Source of the DNA: a virus
Reading direction: 5' to 3' (one strand)
IMG/VR virus record: IMGVR_UViG_3300036761_001804
Span: 1 to 50,782 of that record
DNA length: 50,782 bases
Shown one piece after another: positions 1-6,590 of this stretch. Position 1 is the first letter of the stretch. Every line of letters starts with the position of its first letter. Below the pieces are notes generated by a model, which was not told the origin of the DNA, did no database searches, and saw only the letters and a list, made by a program, of their open reading frames with translations. Position numbers and translations under genes: made by a program.

Positions 1-25
1 GGGGGGGGCGCCGCGCCCCGCCCCC

Positions 26-151
26 CCGCCCGTTGACCCGTGGAAATCTCGAGTTTTTCCACAGGGTTAACAGCGCCCGCGCAGCGGCGTTGCCGATCCT
101 GCCTACTGATCCCCGAGCCCGGGGCCGGACCCCGGCCTGATCCGGCCGCGT
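26..151. repeat. Terminal direct repeat, left copy (126 bp)
   Basis: Identical base for base to 50657-50782; the match breaks at base 25 (C here, G at 50656). Either the genome is circular or circularly permuted and the assembler left an overlap (a circle of about 50,631 bp), or this is a short direct terminal repeat of a linear phage. The first 25 bases (a G run then a C-rich stretch) do not match the sequence preceding the right copy and may be a sequencing artefact. The repeat contains the palindrome and DnaA-box-like site described at 40-63. Confidence 0.95.
40..63 (+). promoter_or_regulatory. Palindrome with DnaA-box-like half (GTGGAAA...TTTCCAC)
   Basis: GTGGAAA at 40-46 and TTTCCAC at 56-62 form inverted arms around a central CTCGAG palindrome. 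The right end reads TTTTCCACA (55-63), which fits the relaxed DnaA box TTWTNCACA. The same site is present in the right terminal repeat at 50671-50694. This is consistent with a replication initiator or repressor operator; binding by DnaA is inferred only. Confidence 0.4.
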
Positions 152-737
152 GATCCTGTCCCCACAACGTCCACACAGCGCCTGCTCGGTTATCCAGAAA
201 CCGGAGATTCGAGAAGGGCATTCCCCGAGTTCTGTGCGCGAAACCTCCAGCAATTCCACGTATTTGACAGCAGGTATGTCTTACGCAGAGGCTCCAGGCC
301 CGCCCTGGGGGCCATCCATGCCCACGCGCCCGCGCGCCCGCGTTGACACGCGCCCGTGCCCGTGCCCGCCCGTGCCCGCGAAACCATCCGCGCGTGCGTT
401 GATCTTGCGTGTGCCGGGCCTCCTGGCGCTCGCGCGCTAGTCAACCCGCGCGCACACGCGCGTTGACCAACGCGGGCGCATGCGCGACGCGCGCGACGCG
501 CGCACGCGGGCGCGTTCATTTCCTCGCGCGCGGGCAACAACGCAAACGCTGTGCTGTGACACCAGCGCCCCGAGTGTGCCCTCAGCGCCCATTCGTGTGC
601 CATTTTGACACCCCACTTGCGCTATGAAGTCCATGCGATGCCGCATAGAGCCCTGCGATTTCGGGCACTTGCGAGCCTGGCACGCCGATCGCAATGGCAG
701 CCGATCGCGGCGACGAACGCCGCTTGGGAGACAGACT

Positions 738-977
738 ATGAACGCTCAAGAGACAGCCGAGAAGTATCACAAGCACGTTGCTGTGCTGACGCGCTATCAG
801 GCCGGGCGCGTAGACATGGCACAGCCTACCTACGTGTGGCACTTGTGCCTTGCTCGCGGCTACCGCCGCGACCTGACAGCGTTCGCGCTAGCAGGCGACG
901 AGGTAGCAGGCAACCTCGTGCTAGGCGCACCGCACTTCATCACGTACAGCGACGAGCAAGTCAAGAGCATGGCATGA
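738..977 (+). CDS. Small hypothetical protein, first early gene
   Basis: A 79-residue protein beginning MNAQETAEKYHKH, with GGGAG about 8 bases upstream of ATG 738. An in-frame start at 624 exists, but that extension is Arg-rich and looks non-coding. The sequence is mixed charged/hydrophobic with no signal peptide or recognised domain. Its stop overlaps the start of the next gene (ATGA at 974). As the first gene of the rightward unit it is probably expressed immediately after infection; such genes often encode host-takeover proteins, but nothing in the sequence shows that directly. Confidence 0.65.
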   Translation: MNAQETAEKYHKHVAVLTRYQAGRVDMAQPTYVWHLCLARGYRRDLTAFALAGDEVAGNLVLGAPHFITYSDEQVKSMA

Positions 978-1192
978 CCACTGCGAGAACAGGCTTGGAA
1001 CAAGGCAAGTGCTGGCAATGCGCCGAGGACAATCACGACATGTGCTGTGCGCAAGTCGGCTGGGAATGCGCCTGCAAGTGTGACGAGGAAGACTGCGGCT
1101 TGATGCCGCTAGAGGCTGACCCCGAATCGCGATCGGCGGCAGAATCGAACGCCGAGCGAGAAGGGAAGCAGTTATGGCAGACGAAATCGTAG
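974..1192 (+). CDS. Cys-rich small protein (zinc-binding type)
   Basis: 72 residues starting at ATG 974, inside the stop of the previous gene. The N-terminal half carries C13, C16, H21, C24, C25, C32, C34, C36 and C41; the tail is charged. The spacing C-x2-C-x4-H-x2-C recurs exactly in the protein at 3717-3974, so the two share a small metal-binding module. It lies directly upstream of the amidoligase gene, whose start (1174) it overlaps by 19 bases, so the two are translationally linked. It could be a metal-binding partner or the ligation substrate of the amidoligase; both are inference. Confidence 0.7.
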   Translation: MTTARTGLEQGKCWQCAEDNHDMCCAQVGWECACKCDEEDCGLMPLEADPESRSAAESNAEREGKQLWQTKS

Positions 1193-2550
1193 GCTTGCAC
1201 CACACTGGAATCGTCACAGACGATCTTGTGTTAGAGCCGACTACGCCGACGACTGGACCACTAGCAGAAGAGCGGCAGACGCCGTGTGCTGCGGGTTGCA
1301 GTGCGATGCACGACGAGGCAAGCGAGGCCGAGCAAGAGTGCTGCGGCGGTTGTGTAGAGTGCTGCGGCTGCGTCTCGTGTAGCAATTCGCGTTGCTCATG
1401 GCGTGGCACTGACGGCTACTGCTCCGGCTGTGGTACCTGCGAAGACCATTGCACGCATTGGGAATGTGAAGGCTGTTCGCGTCGCTACGGCGAAGACGAT
1501 AGCCGTTGTTCTGCCTGCGAGCAATGCACTGACCGTTGCTGTGACTGTATGTACTGCGAAGGCTGCACCGAGAATTATGCGGCTGGCTCTGCGTGGTGCC
1601 GCTCTAGCGAAGATCAGCAAAGCCACTGCGCGAATTGCTGTGAGTGTTCCAGTGGCGGCGAGTGTGGCGAACTCATGGTAGAGCGCGAGCCACACTTCTA
1701 CGAGGCTGCACAGCCTTCACAGCGCAAGACGTACAAGAGTACGCGCCTTGTTGGCCTGGAGATCGAGGTTGCCAAGGTCAGCGAGAACACAGAGTCACTC
1801 GTGCAAGCCTGCCGTACATGGCGCGCTAGCATCGTCGAAGACGGTAGCGTTGACGATGGCTTCGAGATCAACACCAGCCCCGCCGCTGGGGATTACCTGC
1901 CTGCGATGATTGCTCGCATCGGCCGTGGCCTGCGAGAGGCAGACGCACGAGTAGACCAGCGTTGCGGCTTGCACGTCCACGTAGACTGTCGAGACTTCTC
2001 GTTCTACGACATGCGAAAACTCGTGAAACTCTACACCAAGATAGAGCCTGCGTTGTTCGCGATGATGCCCGGCTCGCGCCGCCGCTCTGTCTACTGCCGC
2101 CCTTGCGGTCAGCGTTTCGTCTACGACTTGGATCACTTCAAGATTCCCAAGGACAGCAAGCGCAAACTGCTCCAGAACGTGACGGATAGCACGCCGGATG
2201 TCTCGTGGAAAACGCAACGCTCTAGCAAGGGCGGACGTTATGGCTCTCGCTACAACGCGATGAACCTGCTGTCGTGGCTCTACCGTGGGACGATCGAGTG
2301 CAGACTACACACAGGCACAGTGCAAGCGAGCAAGATGCACTGTTGGGCGTTGCTCTGGCAAGCCATCGTAGACTTTGCGTACAAGAACACAGAGCACGAG
2401 ATCAACACGCTGTACGACAGCGGCGATCTTGGCTCTGCCGAGCCACTGTTGCTCAAGATCGCGCCAAGCGACGAAGTGCGAGCCTATGTGACCAGTCGGA
2501 TCAACGAGTTTCGCAATCACGGCCCACTGTTGCCAGGGGAGAGTGACTGA
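1174..2550 (+). CDS. Putative amidoligase (GCS/glutamine-synthetase-like COOH-NH2 ligase) with Cys-rich N-terminus
   Basis: 458 residues, ATG 1174 preceded by AAGGGA. Residues about 38-164 hold around 30 cysteines in repeated C-x2-C and CC patterns, likely several zinc or disulfide knuckles. Residues about 185-440 match the amidoligase (Amidoligase_2 type) fold: GLEIEV (194-199), EDGS (222-225), CGLHVHVD (264-271), RYNAMN (359-364) and TIECRLHTGT (373-382), the Glu/His/Arg motifs expected to bind ATP-Mg and the carboxylate substrate. Members of this superfamily form ATP-dependent amide bonds, producing peptide conjugates. The next gene is a class II glutamine amidotransferase, a partner known for some phage amidoligases, which could supply ammonia or process a glutamine side chain. 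The substrate is unknown. The Cys-rich fusion is the unusual part. Confidence 0.8.
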   Translation: MADEIVGLHHTGIVTDDLVLEPTTPTTGPLAEERQTPCAAGCSAMHDEASEAEQECCGGCVECCGCVSCSNSRCSWRGTDGYCSGCGTCEDHCTHWECEGCSRRYGEDDSRCSACEQCTDRCCDCMYCEGCTENYAAGSAWCRSSEDQQSHCANCCECSSGGECGELMVEREPHFYEAAQPSQRKTYKSTRLVGLEIEVAKVSENTESLVQACRTWRASIVEDGSVDDGFEINTSPAAGDYLPAMIARIGRGLREADARVDQRCGLHVHVDCRDFSFYDMRKLVKLYTKIEPALFAMMPGSRRRSVYCRPCGQRFVYDLDHFKIPKDSKRKLLQNVTDSTPDVSWKTQRSSKGGRYGSRYNAMNLLSWLYRGTIECRLHTGTVQASKMHCWALLWQAIVDFAYKNTEHEINTLYDSGDLGSAEPLLLKIAPSDEVRAYVTSRINEFRNHGPLLPGESD

Positions 2551-2551
2551 C

Positions 2552-3484
2552 ATGTGCGGTATCTTCGGTTGGCAACTAGAGAAGCGTATGACCGATGGTC
2601 AGGCGCATGCTCTAGCAACCTCGCTCATGCTGTTTAACGAGAAGCGCGGTGAGCATTCATGGGGCTATGCGGATAGCGCAGGCGTCACGCGCAAGGGCAT
2701 CGGCGCTCTCACACAGCATGTGACCGCGCAAGACCTTGCGGCGTATGCGTGCGTCATGGTCCACACACGCCACAAGACCCACGGCGCGATCACGGTCGAG
2801 AATGCGCACCCCTATACCATCGGGCACATCACCGGCGCGCACAACGGCTGCTTGTGGAACGCCGACGAGTTGAACCAGATCAACGACCGCAAGTTTGCAG
2901 TAGACTCCATGCACATTTTCGCGCACATCAACGAAGGTCTTGCCTTGGCGGACCTCGTAGGGTACGGCGCGATCGAGTACGTGGATGCTCGCATACCAGG
3001 CCCTGTGTTCCTCGGCACGTTTGGGACTGGTGAACTCGCCGTAGCGCGTCTCAAGGGCGTTGGCACAGTCTGGAGCAGCGAGCGTGATGCGCTGAAGACG
3101 GCCATTGCCATCTCGAATAGCAAGATCGAGAAGATGTACAAGATTAAGGCGCAGCATCTCTATGCGCTACGCGGCGGCAGACTCACTGACACGGGCTTTG
3201 CGCTGGACGTGAGCGACTGGTACGACGACCGCAAGACGGTCGATGTACCTGCGGGCCTCGATGACTTCGGCGACGAGTCTATGCGCCGCTACAACGCAGA
3301 ACTCGCAGCCGATGAGCGGCACTACAGCACAGACACACAGAGCCTCGCGGACTACTACCGCGAGCAGGAACAAGCGTTGCATCCCGAGCGTGTGCGCCTT
3401 GTCGAAGACGTGAGCGCACGCAAGGGCGGGAGCAGGACATTCTACCTGGAGGAGGCCCGGCAGACTGCCGGATTCAAACCATGA
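2552..3484 (+). CDS. Class II glutamine amidotransferase
   Basis: 310 residues. ATG 2552 was chosen over GTG 2543 because it places the catalytic Cys at position 2 (MCGIFG), as required for the N-terminal nucleophile family after Met removal. Further motifs: RGEHSWG (family RGxDSxG), HTRHKTHG and NAHPY (HTRxATHG...NAHP), HNG, and DSMHI where the family has TDSE. These build the glutaminase pocket that hydrolyses glutamine to glutamate and ammonia. Residues after about 200 are a charged extension without a recognised synthetase domain, so an acceptor enzyme must act in trans. The overlapping upstream amidoligase gene (stop at 2550) is the obvious partner. Confidence 0.88.
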   Translation: MCGIFGWQLEKRMTDGQAHALATSLMLFNEKRGEHSWGYADSAGVTRKGIGALTQHVTAQDLAAYACVMVHTRHKTHGAITVENAHPYTIGHITGAHNGCLWNADELNQINDRKFAVDSMHIFAHINEGLALADLVGYGAIEYVDARIPGPVFLGTFGTGELAVARLKGVGTVWSSERDALKTAIAISNSKIEKMYKIKAQHLYALRGGRLTDTGFALDVSDWYDDRKTVDVPAGLDDFGDESMRRYNAELAADERHYSTDTQSLADYYREQEQALHPERVRLVEDVSARKGGSRTFYLEEARQTAGFKP

Positions 3485-3720
3485 AGAACGAAGATCTCGC
3501 ATCTATCCAACGTGCGCTGTACGACTCCATGCAGACGTTCGACGCACAAGGCGATCACCTGAGCGCACAGCAATGCGACACAGCGCTCACTGCGCTAGCG
3601 CGCATCGCAGGCGAGCAAGAGTTGCTCTTGCAGACCATCGGTGACTTGCAGCAGTACAGGCCACTGTGGATCGCATGCAGGGAAGAACTCGACAGGCTGC
3701 GGCTCGGACGTGACCTATGA
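3481..3720 (+). CDS. Small helical hypothetical protein
   Basis: 79 residues, ATG 3481 overlapping the amidotransferase stop (ATGA). Predominantly helical and Leu/Gln/Glu-rich (about residues 5-75), plausibly a short coiled coil; a single Cys and no signal peptide. It is translationally coupled between the amidotransferase and a Cys-rich protein, so it is probably part of the same functional group, but no family is recognised. Confidence 0.7.
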   Translation: MKNEDLASIQRALYDSMQTFDAQGDHLSAQQCDTALTALARIAGEQELLLQTIGDLQQYRPLWIACREELDRLRLGRDL

Positions 3721-3974
3721 GCAGACAAGACGACGACCTGACCGCAGGCGATCTCATGCAGCGTGACTGCGACTGTTGGGTAGAGCACACAGTCGGCGCG
3801 ACGACGTTCGCCTCGTGTCTGTGTTCCTGCCATGCGCCGCTCTTGCAACGCATGGGCGACGTGATGCAACCGTGGGCGATGCGCTACGTGTGCCTCGCTT
3901 GCGTCGAGCAAGAGCACAGCGAATGCCAAGGGATGGCCTGCGAGTGCAGACGGTGCGCCTACGATGATAACTAG
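3717..3974 (+). CDS. Cys-rich small protein (zinc-binding type), related to 974-1192
   Basis: 85 residues, ATG 3717 in an ATGA overlap. Two Cys clusters: C18, C20, C34, C36, C38, H39, and C59, C62, H67, C70, C75, C77, C80. The second has the same C-x2-C-x4-H-x2-C spacing as the 974-1192 protein, so the two genes around the amidoligase/amidotransferase pair encode related metal-binding modules. Function unknown; possible roles are metal-dependent scaffolds, inhibitors, or acceptors for the ligase. Confidence 0.7.
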   Translation: MSRQDDDLTAGDLMQRDCDCWVEHTVGATTFASCLCSCHAPLLQRMGDVMQPWAMRYVCLACVEQEHSECQGMACECRRCAYDDN

Positions 3975-4149
3975 ACATCGCCGCTGCGAAGTCTGCGGCG
4001 AGCCTGTTGGCAAGAAGGTGCGCCTTGAGAAGGGTGGCCCTGGCATGTGCCACGGTTGCTACTTCGACGCGAAGCGTGACGCCGCGACGCGGCCTACAAT
4101 CAGCATACCCTTACTGGAGGTTGACATTGCGCAAGATGGCGAAGACTAG
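3964..4149 (+). CDS. Zinc-finger-type small protein
   Basis: 61 residues starting ATG 3964, overlapping the previous gene by 11 bases. Two C-x2-C pairs (C8/C11 and C29/C32) separated by about 17 residues form a treble-clef or zinc-ribbon-like knuckle, followed by a short acidic tail. Basic residues between the pairs could contact nucleic acid. No specific family is recognised. Confidence 0.65.
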   Translation: MITRHRRCEVCGEPVGKKVRLEKGGPGMCHGCYFDAKRDAATRPTISIPLLEVDIAQDGED

Positions 4150-4519
4150 AGGCGCGATCACTGCCGCAGAGATGCAGGAAGTGTTGCGCAAGAAGGCAGA
4201 ATACTTGACCCTAGAAGAAGTGCAAGCGCTGCTCACGAGGGATGGCGGAACGAAGACGCAGCCAGAAAGTGGTCAGTCGGTGAATGACTGTGCTCTAGAC
4301 GAGCGAATAGCCGACGATGCAGGTTCGAATCCTGCTCCCTCGACTCACCCGTGCAAGCGTTGCACCCGCGACATCGACTCACGCTACCCGTTCCGGGTCT
4401 GCGTGCGCTGCTCGCTCGACATGCTCGAAGAGACGTTGAACGAGCAAGGGTACCACGAGGCCCGCCGCAAGGCAGCCTACGAACGCCTGGCCGCAGCCGG
4501 GCTCCTCAAGGAGAAGTGA
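4127..4519 (+). CDS. Zinc-ribbon protein containing a tRNA-like segment
   Basis: 130 residues from TTG 4127, which has GGAGG (4116-4120) at ideal spacing; ATG 4136 is the in-frame alternative (127 residues) but lies too far from that site. Residues about 1-36 are helical; the C-terminal part has CKRC...CVRC (a zinc ribbon) followed by a charged helix. Between them, 36 codons coincide with a tRNA-like element at 4236-4343, whose translation (including GSNPAP) is typical of a translated tRNA T arm. The element may be an in-frame insertion or an overlapping RNA gene. Confidence 0.65.
   Translation: MRKMAKTRGAITAAEMQEVLRKKAEYLTLEEVQALLTRDGGTKTQPESGQSVNDCALDERIADDAGSNPAPSTHPCKRCTRDIDSRYPFRVCVRCSLDMLEETLNEQGYHEARRKAAYERLAAAGLLKEK
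4236..4343 (+). other. tRNA-like element (non-canonical or degenerate tRNA)
   Basis: CGAGGGA at 4236-4242 pairs perfectly with TCCCTCG at 4336-4342 as a 7-bp acceptor stem. Immediately 5' of the latter is a perfect T arm: GCAGG, loop TTCGAAT, CCTGC (4319-4335). After the 5' acceptor strand come TG and GCGGAA...AGACGC, resembling the D arm of class II (Leu/Ser) tRNAs but lacking the GG of the D loop. Between the arms are CAGTC-GGTGAAT-GACTG (4274-4290; loop triplet TGA but no U33) and GCTC-TAGAC-GAGC (4292-4304). At 108 nt it is too long for a standard tRNA and has no encoded CCA. It may be a tRNA remnant or a tRNA mimic. Confidence 0.35.
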
Positions 4520-4520
4520 C

Positions 4521-4685
4521 ATGGAACTCACCCAAGACGAGTTGTTGCAACGATTGCGTGACATCGCGATCGAGTTGTTCGACAACGTGCGCACGCGCGA
4601 AGCGGGGCGCTTCGTACTCGGCAACGAGATCGCCAAGATCAACGAACTCTGCTTGCGCATCTCGCGCTATGGCGTGACGCGCTAG
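4521..4685 (+). CDS. Small helical hypothetical protein
   Basis: 54 residues, MELTQDELLQ..., with AAGGAG nine bases upstream of ATG 4521. It is one amphipathic helical unit rich in Leu/Arg/Glu/Asp with a single Cys. One base separates it from the preceding stop. No recognised family; it could be a small regulator or part of a complex. Confidence 0.6.
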   Translation: MELTQDELLQRLRDIAIELFDNVRTREAGRFVLGNEIAKINELCLRISRYGVTR

Positions 4686-4698
4686 GGAAAGGAGGACC

Positions 4699-4857
4699 AT
4701 GACCACACGACGAAGTTTCACTGGTCGCAAGACCGTTCGACGCGCGCAAGCGCAAGAGCGGACGCATGAGCGCAGCCTGCGCTCGAACGCACAGCAACTT
4801 GCTGTGCTCGATACCCGGCCGGGCGAGAGCAAACGTGAACGCGCGAGACTCGCGTGA
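4699..4857 (+). CDS. Small basic hypothetical protein
   Basis: 52 residues with a near-perfect AAAGGAGG six bases before ATG 4699, one of the strongest ribosome-binding sites in the early arm. The N-terminal half is very basic (Arg-rich) and the C-terminal half reads like the short conserved phage pattern AVLDTRPGESKRERARL. Strong translation plus basic charge suggest an abundant nucleic-acid-binding or host-interacting protein; this is inference. Confidence 0.6.
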   Translation: MTTRRSFTGRKTVRRAQAQERTHERSLRSNAQQLAVLDTRPGESKRERARLA

Positions 4858-4955
4858 TTCACGACCCGTACTCTGCGCCAACGCTCGGGATCTGTCTGTT
4901 CCTCGTGGGCATCTTTGCTCTACACTTCGCGGTCCTCGCGTGGATACTTCTGTGA
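4854..4955 (+). CDS. Putative 33-residue single-span membrane protein
   Basis: GTG 4854 overlaps the previous stop (GTGA). After a short polar start, about 22 consecutive hydrophobic residues (LGICLFLVGIFALHFAVLAW) form one transmembrane helix that ends almost at the C-terminus. Such tiny membrane proteins in phage early regions can act in superinfection exclusion or membrane takeover, but there is no direct evidence here. Short length keeps confidence moderate. Confidence 0.45.
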   Translation: MIHDPYSAPTLGICLFLVGIFALHFAVLAWILL

Positions 4956-5068
4956 CACGCGCGGGCCGCGTCGCCGCCCGATCGTGCGCGGTTGCACGAC
5001 GAGAAGGGCAGCAATTTCGCGCACTTGCGTTGGCACGCCGGATGCAACTGGTGGCCACATGCGGCTGA
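4952..5068 (+). CDS. Putative 38-residue basic protein
   Basis: GTG 4952 overlaps the previous stop in a GTGA junction, the coupling used through this operon. The product is Ala/Arg-rich with two Cys and no domain. It is supported mainly by position and overlap geometry (the next gene starts at 5059 inside it), so it could be a chance frame in GC-rich DNA. Confidence 0.35.
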   Translation: MTRAGRVAARSCAVARREGQQFRALALARRMQLVATCG

Positions 5069-5259
5069 TTCGCGGCGACCGGGACCGAAGCGAGCACCCT
5101 TGTCAGGTGTGCTTTCGTGAACCTGCTACGCATCAGTATCGTTCTCGCGTATTCGAGGTCGGTACGAGTTGCATCTACAGGTTTCGTATTCACAAGAACG
5201 ATCTAGACGAGATCAAGCACGAGATCAGCCAGGTGCATCTGCTATGCTCAGATGCGTGA
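5059..5259 (+). CDS. Small Cys-containing hypothetical protein
   Basis: 66 residues from ATG 5059, overlapping the preceding frame by 10 bases. It contains HPCQVC (C15/C18), and later C39 and C62, so one metal site could form. The C-terminal half is an acidic/basic helix. No recognised family. It belongs to the series of small zinc-type proteins between the amidotransferase and the recombination genes. Confidence 0.55.
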   Translation: MRLIRGDRDRSEHPCQVCFREPATHQYRSRVFEVGTSCIYRFRIHKNDLDEIKHEISQVHLLCSDA

Positions 5260-5408
5260 ACCCTCGCTGTCGCTGGCTCTACGCGCCATGGCAAGGCGCG
5301 TGTCCTAAGTGCTCAGATACTCGCAAGTTCGACACAGCGTTGCGCGACCTAACGCAGCGCCGGAAGAGGAAGAAGGGAGCCAGTGAGTATGTACGACCCT
5401 TGCTGTGA
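5244..5408 (+). CDS. Zinc-ribbon small protein
   Basis: 54 residues, ATG 5244 overlapping the upstream gene. The Cys pattern C4-x4-C9 then CPKC (C20/C23) is a compact zinc ribbon, followed by a strongly basic stretch (RRKRKK), as expected for a nucleic-acid-binding protein. It could bind RNA polymerase or DNA, but no family is recognised. Confidence 0.55.
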   Translation: MLRCVNPRCRWLYAPWQGACPKCSDTRKFDTALRDLTQRRKRKKGASEYVRPLL

Positions 5409-5658
5409 CCTGGAAGTGTTCAGTACCCGACGCGGGCGCGTGTTCATGCGCTGCAAGTTGATCCTCGGCGTGCTGTGCATCGTCCCGGTCTTCCTGCTCA
5501 CGTACCTTCCGTGGCGTATCGTCCAGGGCATCAAGCATGCCACGTCACCGGGACAAGCCCCGGTTGTCACGGTTCGCTCGGAACTGCGCGCGTTCGGTCG
5601 CTTCTTTCGCGACTGGCCCCACGCGTTCCGTACTGGAACACGGTTGAGGGGTGTGTGA
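5389..5658 (+). CDS. Single-span membrane protein
   Basis: 89 residues from ATG 5389 (GGGAG about 9 bases upstream); GTG 5383 is possible. Residues about 24-45 (LILGVLCIVPVFLLTYLPW) form a transmembrane helix, with a basic cytoplasmic-type tail rich in Arg. CC at positions 5-6 precedes the membrane. No family recognised. Early membrane proteins of this type may modify the envelope or block superinfection. Confidence 0.6.
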   Translation: MYDPCCDLEVFSTRRGRVFMRCKLILGVLCIVPVFLLTYLPWRIVQGIKHATSPGQAPVVTVRSELRAFGRFFRDWPHAFRTGTRLRGV

Positions 5659-5882
5659 AGTATCTCGGGACATACCGGCGCAAGCGCCGGCTCTACGCAG
5701 AGCCCTGGTTCAGTGCCTTCACGGCTAGGCGTCGCGCGTGCTATGTGCGCTTCGGCTGCTTCGTCATCAGGCTCGGGGCATTGCCTCAGGCTCCCACTTC
5801 TGGCTCCATCTCCGGGCGTTATCTTGGCTGGGGTCCAGGCAACCTCTCGGAACGGCGGAAGACGCTAGCCGAGTTCATATAG
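5655..5882 (+). CDS. Hypothetical basic protein
   Basis: 75 residues from GTG 5655, overlapping the previous stop (GTGA). It is Arg/aromatic-rich in the first half (KYLGTYRRKRRLYAEPW) and Gly/Ser-rich afterwards, with two Cys. No domain recognised. Start choice rests on overlap coupling. Confidence 0.5.
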   Translation: MKYLGTYRRKRRLYAEPWFSAFTARRRACYVRFGCFVIRLGALPQAPTSGSISGRYLGWGPGNLSERRKTLAEFI

Positions 5883-5895
5883 AAAGGGAGGTAGC

Positions 5896-6126
5896 ATGTT
5901 CGTACACGCACAGACATTTCCCCCGGTGCGGAAGCCATTCGAGCCGGTGGAAGTGAAGATCACGTTCGACACAGAAGAGGAGTTCCTGGCCTTCCATGCG
6001 CTCATGAAGACCAACCTCTCCGTGCCAATGGCAGTGTCGCGGTGCTACGACGTGACCGCGGATGCGGTGCGGAACGTCATCGACCGGATCGAGGCCCAGA
6101 TCGGCCCGATCGCGCGAGGCGAGTGA
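5896..6126 (+). CDS. Small hypothetical protein
   Basis: 76 residues, ATG 5896 with AAAGGGAGG upstream. It has a beta-then-helix composition (VEVKITFDTEEEFLAFHALM) ending in a helix; the EVKITFDTEEEF pattern is common in small phage alpha/beta proteins. Its stop overlaps the next start (TGATG). Function unknown. Confidence 0.7.
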   Translation: MFVHAQTFPPVRKPFEPVEVKITFDTEEEFLAFHALMKTNLSVPMAVSRCYDVTADAVRNVIDRIEAQIGPIARGE

Positions 6127-6443
6127 TGGCCAAGGTCTATAGCAAAGAGTGGATGGAGAAGGTGATGGCCATGACCACGGAAGAGCGTATCACGCTCGCA
6201 GACAAGGACATCCATGCTCCCGAGGGCATCGTAGCCGTGGCTAGCGCATGCGCGGAGTTGATCTCCCTCGACGACAAGAACGTGACCATGCGCGTGCTCG
6301 GCAGTCTGCTGGGAATGGTCACGGCACTCGGGGCTTCCCCATTCCAGACGTTCACGTATCTCCTGCACGACCCGGTTCTTCGTAAGCATCTCGGTGAATC
6401 GGCTGTGCTGAACACGCCCGTCCCTGGCGAGAAGGGCAACTAA
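6126..6443 (+). CDS. Hypothetical helical protein
   Basis: 105 residues from ATG 6126 in a TGATG overlap. Acidic helical N-terminus, then a moderately hydrophobic segment (VLGSLLGMVTALGASPF) not long or apolar enough to be a sure membrane span. No recognised family. Co-transcribed with the recombination genes downstream. Confidence 0.65.
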   Translation: MAKVYSKEWMEKVMAMTTEERITLADKDIHAPEGIVAVASACAELISLDDKNVTMRVLGSLLGMVTALGASPFQTFTYLLHDPVLRKHLGESAVLNTPVPGEKGN

Positions 6444-6444
6444 T

Positions 6445-6588
6445 ATGACGGAACTTCAAGCACTGCGGCGGTTCAAGAACGTGGTAGTACGAAAGTACGC
6501 TCTCACAACGCAGTGTCCACCGATCCAGAAGTGCGTCGTGTGTGATGCGTTGCGCCTCGTGAAGGCTGCAACGAAGAAAGGTAAGTGA
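6445..6588 (+). CDS. Small basic protein with C-x-C-x(n) motif
   Basis: 47 residues, ATG 6445 one base after the previous stop. Basic, with C24, C30 and C33 (QCPPIQKCVVC), a possible minimal metal knuckle. It directly precedes the Sak4-like ATPase gene. No family recognised. Confidence 0.5.
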   Translation: MTELQALRRFKNVVVRKYALTTQCPPIQKCVVCDALRLVKAATKKGK

Positions 6589-6590
6589 GT

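Larger units (their letters stand above)
1..737. other. Non-coding control region, left part (candidate origin and early promoter region)
   Basis: No convincing gene lies here; open frames have no Shine-Dalgarno and are Arg/Ala-rich translations of GC-rich DNA. The stretch holds the left terminal repeat, a DnaA-box-like palindrome, a second near-DnaA box TTATCCAGA at 190-198, several TTGAC motifs (264, 342, 462, 605; inverted near 440) and, at about 330-530, GTGCCC repeats plus alternating GC/CG tracts including the palindrome GCGCATGCGC. Joined to 50107-50656 it makes about 1.2 kb separating divergent early (plus) and late (minus) units, the usual place for phage promoters and an origin. No clean -35/-10 pair was found for the early genes. 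Confidence 0.6.

Noticed and set aside
150-700. Several open frames in both strands of the left control region
   Set aside because: They are Arg/Ala-rich, lack Shine-Dalgarno sites, overlap each other on opposite strands and lie in low-complexity GC-rich DNA; the first convincing gene starts at 738.
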